NCBI RefSeq assembly: GCF_007992215.1
Contig: NZ_BJZV01000001.1
Location: 248,001 to 312,000 of the forward strand
DNA from: Methylobacterium gnaphalii
GTDB lineage: Bacteria > Pseudomonadota > Alphaproteobacteria > Rhizobiales > Beijerinckiaceae
Reading direction: 5' to 3'
Length of the DNA stretch: 64,000 bases
The notes beneath the pieces are model-generated. The model had not been told where the DNA came from and ran no database searches. It worked only from the letters and a program-made list of their open reading frames with translations. Shown in pieces: positions 61,308-64,000 of the stretch. The first letter of the stretch is position 1, and each line of letters starts with the position of its first letter. Made by a program: the position numbers and the translations under genes.

Positions 61308-63086
61308 ATGTCGATGGTTCGTCTCTATGCGCGGGTCATGGGTCTGCTCGGTGCCGACAAGCGCCTGGCGATCGGCCTCATCGTCGCCAACGTCCTGCTC
61401 GCGGTGGCCGCTTTCGGCGAGCCGCTGGTCATGGGCCGCATCATCGATGGCCTGACGCATCTCTCGCGCGGCTCCAACGCGTTCACGACCCTGGTGCCGT
61501 GGATCGCGGCCTGGGTCGCCTTCGGCATCTTCACGATCGGCGCTGGCGTGACCATCGCGCTGCATTCGGACCGGCTTGCCCATCGCAACCGTCTGAGCGT
61601 GATGGCGAGCTATTTCGAGCACGTGCTCGACCTGCCGATCGCCTTTCACTCGGCGAACCATTCCGGCCGCGTGCTCAAGGCGATGCTGGAGGGCACCAAT
61701 GGCATGTCGTGGCTGTGGCTCGGCTTCTTCCGCGACCACTTCGCCGCGCTGGTCTCGCTTGGCGTGCTGCTGCCGATGACGCTGTTCATCAACTGGCAGC
61801 TCGGCTCCATCCTGGTCGTGCTGGTCGTGGTCTTCACGCTGCTGACCGCCTTCGTGATGCGTCGCACCGAGCAGCTTCAGGGCAAGGTCGAGCAGTTTCA
61901 TTCGGGCCTGGCCGCCCATGCCTCCGACGCCATCGGCAATGTCGCGGTAATCCAGTCCTTCACCCGCGCCAAGGCGGAGAAGGAGGCGATGCACGACATG
62001 ATCCGGAATCTGCTGCAGGCGCAGATCCCGGTCCTGTCCTGGTGGGCGCTCGCCGCCGTGGCCACCAAGGCCTCGGCGACGCTGACCATGACCGCGATCT
62101 TCGTCACGGGTATCGCCCTGCATCAGAATGGCTCGGCCAGCGTCGGTGAGGTCGTGGCGTTCATGAGCCTCGCTACCATGCTGGTGGCACGCCTCGATCA
62201 TTTCGTGACCTTCGTGAACGGCCTGTTCCAGCAGGCCCCGAAGATGCGGGAGTTCTTCGAGATCCTCGACACGGTCCCCACCGTGCGCGACCGGCCGCAC
62301 GCCGTGCAGGTGGCCCGCTTCGAGGGCAAGGTCAGCTTCGAGGATGTCGGCTTCTCCTACGACGGCCGCCGCAAGGCGCTCGACGGTGTGTCGTTCAAGG
62401 CTGAGCCCGGTCAGACCATCGCGCTCGTCGGCACTACCGGCTCGGGCAAGTCGACGACGCTCGGCCTGCTGCATCGCAGCTTCGACCCGAGCTCGGGCGC
62501 GATCCGCATCGACGATACCGACATCCGCGACATCGGCCTGACCAGCCTGCGCCACAACATCGGCGTGGTGTTCCAGGAGCCGATGCTGTTCGCCCGCTCG
62601 ATCCGCGAGAACCTGCAGGTCGGACGCCCCGATGCTACCGACGCCGAGATGCTCGACGCGCTGGAGCGCGCACAGGCCACCGAGTTCATGGCCCGCCAGT
62701 CGGACGGCCTCGACACGATCATCGGCGAGCGCGGCCGCTCGCTGTCCGGCGGCGAGCGCCAGCGCCTGTCGATCGCTCGCGCGCTTCTGAAGAATCCGCC
62801 CGTGTTGATCCTCGACGAGGCGACCAGTGCCCTCGACGCGGCCACCGAGCGCAAGCTCCAGGGCGCTCTGGAGGAGGTCATGAAGGGCCGCACCACCTTC
62901 GTGATCGCCCACCGCCTCGCGACGATCCGCGATGCCGACCGCATCCTGGTCTTCCACGAGGGCCGCATCGTCGAGAGCGGCACCTTCGAAGAACTCGTCG
63001 CGCAGAATGGCCGCTTCGCCGATCTGGCGCGGGCTCAGTTCATGGCGGCGCAGGCCGATACCGGCATCGACGCCATCGCCGCATGA
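61308..63086 (+). CDS. ndvA: Cyclic beta-1,2-glucan ABC exporter NdvA
   Basis: A 592-residue half-size exporter that moves cyclic glucan to the periplasm, typical of Rhizobiales (NdvA/ChvA). The N-terminal MSMVRLYARVMGLLGADKRLA fits NdvA. Six helices (about 20-300) precede the ATPase domain, with Walker A GTTGSGKSTTLG, LSGGERQRLSIARALL and VLILDEATSALDAATER. ATG 61308 has GGGGAGA upstream; a longer frame to 61149 is rejected. The neighbouring genes do not include ndvB. Confidence 0.87.
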   Translation: MSMVRLYARVMGLLGADKRLAIGLIVANVLLAVAAFGEPLVMGRIIDGLTHLSRGSNAFTTLVPWIAAWVAFGIFTIGAGVTIALHSDRLAHRNRLSVMASYFEHVLDLPIAFHSANHSGRVLKAMLEGTNGMSWLWLGFFRDHFAALVSLGVLLPMTLFINWQLGSILVVLVVVFTLLTAFVMRRTEQLQGKVEQFHSGLAAHASDAIGNVAVIQSFTRAKAEKEAMHDMIRNLLQAQIPVLSWWALAAVATKASATLTMTAIFVTGIALHQNGSASVGEVVAFMSLATMLVARLDHFVTFVNGLFQQAPKMREFFEILDTVPTVRDRPHAVQVARFEGKVSFEDVGFSYDGRRKALDGVSFKAEPGQTIALVGTTGSGKSTTLGLLHRSFDPSSGAIRIDDTDIRDIGLTSLRHNIGVVFQEPMLFARSIRENLQVGRPDATDAEMLDALERAQATEFMARQSDGLDTIIGERGRSLSGGERQRLSIARALLKNPPVLILDEATSALDAATERKLQGALEEVMKGRTTFVIAHRLATIRDADRILVFHEGRIVESGTFEELVAQNGRFADLARAQFMAAQADTGIDAIAA

Positions 63087-63165
63087 CGGAGGCGGATCAC
63101 GAACATGCGTGTTCGTATGATCTCTCGAAGCCGAATTAGCCCCTGTTTCCGCTGCTCATCTACAT

Positions 63166-63200
63166 AAAAAAAGACCTGCCATCCGTCCGGGAAGCAGGCC
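63166..63200 (-). terminator. Rho-independent terminator of the YihY gene
   Basis: On the minus strand GGCCTGC (63200-63194) pairs with GCAGGTC (63179-63173), with one G-U pair, and is followed by seven T (63172-63166). It lies about 160 bp past the YihY stop. Confidence 0.75.
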
Positions 63201-63358
63201 TGTCGAGGCAGAGGGATGTCACACAGAGCAAGATGTAAAGCCCCGTGGCGGAACTGAGTTCCGTCACGGTCGCGGGGTTGTGAATGAATCTACGGCCGGG
63301 GTCGTGGCTGGTCCTGCGCGAAGACTTGTCCCTCTGTGCAACCCATCAGGACTGGCGT

Positions 63359-64000
63359 TCAGCTTTGCCCGCCTCGCGCGCGCTGATCGTGCTCGGCCAG
63401 CGCCTTGCTCTGCTTGGCCAGCATCTTGGCCTGGAGGCGCTGGCGTCGTGCGGCGATAACCGTCCCGTTAATCTCGCCCCCGAACAGGAACATCGCCGCG
63501 AACCAGTAGAGGAAGACCAGGAACACCATCGCGGTCGCGAGGCCGCCATAGGTGGAGACATAGGCGTTGGAAAAGCGGTCGAGGTAGAAGCCGAAGCCGA
63601 GGCCGGCGAGAAACCACAGGACCATCGTCACGCCGATGCCCGGCAGCACCGCGACGACGGGCCGGTTGCCAGCCGCGACGAACTTGTGGGCGATGATTAG
63701 GACCAGCGTGATCAGCACCGCCGTGATCCCAAGGCGGCCGATCGTGACGGTGAGGCCGAGCGTCTCGAGCCCTGGTGCCACGAACACCGCCTGCCGCCAG
63801 AGCAGGGGCCCGAGCACCACCAGCAGCGCGAAGGCCAGCATCGCGATGGCGGCACAGATCACGTAGCCGATCGATTCGAGCCGGGTCAGCCACCATGCGC
63901 GCATCTCGCGGCGGCCATAGGCGCGGTTGAGCCCGACGCGCAGAGATTCCACGCCCGACGACGAGAAATACAGCGCCAGGATCAGGCCGACCGTCACCAC
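63359..64000 (-). CDS. YihY/virulence factor BrkB family membrane protein (3' part)
   Basis: The C-terminal 213 residues of a YihY/UPF0761-type membrane protein; the start is beyond the right edge. Five or so hydrophobic segments and the family sequence SSSGVESLRVGLNRAYGRREMRAWW, YGGLATAMVFLVFLYWFAAMFLFGGEIN are clear. The tail is basic and helical (RRQRLQAKMLAKQSKALAE). Function unknown; it is not the ribonuclease BN. Confidence 0.85.
   Translation of the reverse strand: MVTVGLILALYFSSSGVESLRVGLNRAYGRREMRAWWLTRLESIGYVICAAIAMLAFALLVVLGPLLWRQAVFVAPGLETLGLTVTIGRLGITAVLITLVLIIAHKFVAAGNRPVVAVLPGIGVTMVLWFLAGLGFGFYLDRFSNAYVSTYGGLATAMVFLVFLYWFAAMFLFGGEINGTVIAARRQRLQAKMLAKQSKALAEHDQRARGGQS

Overview
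The window is about 64 kb of GC-rich chromosome from an alphaproteobacterium, most probably a Methylobacterium/Methylorubrum-type member of the Rhizobiales. Four things support this: a circularly permuted (two-piece) tmRNA gene with the tag ANDNFAPVAVAA, an SspB of the alphaproteobacterial type, an NdvA-type cyclic glucan exporter, and a paralogue of formaldehyde-activating enzyme (Fae), a family concentrated in methylotrophs. Almost everything is core or near-core chromosome. I see no prophage, insertion sequence, CRISPR array or complete tRNA.

Layout. 1-2.8 kb: sspB (cut by the window edge) and ssrA on the minus strand, a CPBP membrane protease, then thyA-folA. 3-6.8 kb: hflK-hflC and a DegP-type protease, a membrane/periplasm quality-control block. 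6.8-12.4 kb: serB, miaA, a 3-hydroxyisobutyrate-dehydrogenase-like gene, a DUF4126 membrane protein, moaA, a DUF971 protein and a small Cys-rich secreted protein. 12.4-19.9 kb: tetR, proC, ybjN and ubiK, an OmpR/EnvZ-like pair, a CNNM/CorC-type transporter, a decayed VWA gene and an OhrR-like regulator. 20-29.3 kb: a cytochrome c, GlcD-like oxidase, rlmJ, cupin, RNase T2 with a coupled secreted protein, an extensin-like lipoprotein, an amidase, two unrecognised small genes behind an AT-rich spacer, and a crcB-eamA-ddpX operon. 29.4-33.3 kb: a three-subunit molybdenum hydroxylase. 33.4-41.2 kb: an M20 peptidase, trmL, cbpA-cbpM, an ABC exporter, a class III nucleotide cyclase, the Fae paralogue and small genes. 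41.4-46.9 kb: a large SMC/MukB/JetC-like ATPase standing alone, two small genes and a frameshifted MFS gene. 47-52.4 kb: ybgC-tolQRAB and a secreted phospholipase A2-like protein. 52.7-64 kb: a CsbD-like stress protein, GDPD-RidA, argD-argF, a CAP lipoprotein, a cytochrome c/flavocytochrome c sulfide dehydrogenase pair, motA-motB, ndvA and a YihY-family protein cut by the right edge.

Genes that work together: ssrA and sspB (ribosome rescue and tag delivery to ClpXP), thyA-folA (dTMP and folate recycling), hflKC, tolQRAB with ybgC (envelope integrity), argD-argF (arginine), cbpA-cbpM (co-chaperone and modulator), the Mo-hydroxylase subunits, motAB, and the cytochrome/flavoprotein pair.

The items most worth a second look are the orphan condensin/Wadjet-JetC-like ATPase, the Fae paralogue with Met in place of the catalytic His, the ssrA-sspB neighbourhood with the ssrA promoter inside the next gene, an rlmJ that appears to start at CTG, three broken genes (VWA, HTH regulator, MFS), and the unknown gene pair at 27.1-27.7 kb. 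All functional names rest on my reading of motifs and family resemblance. No database search was run.
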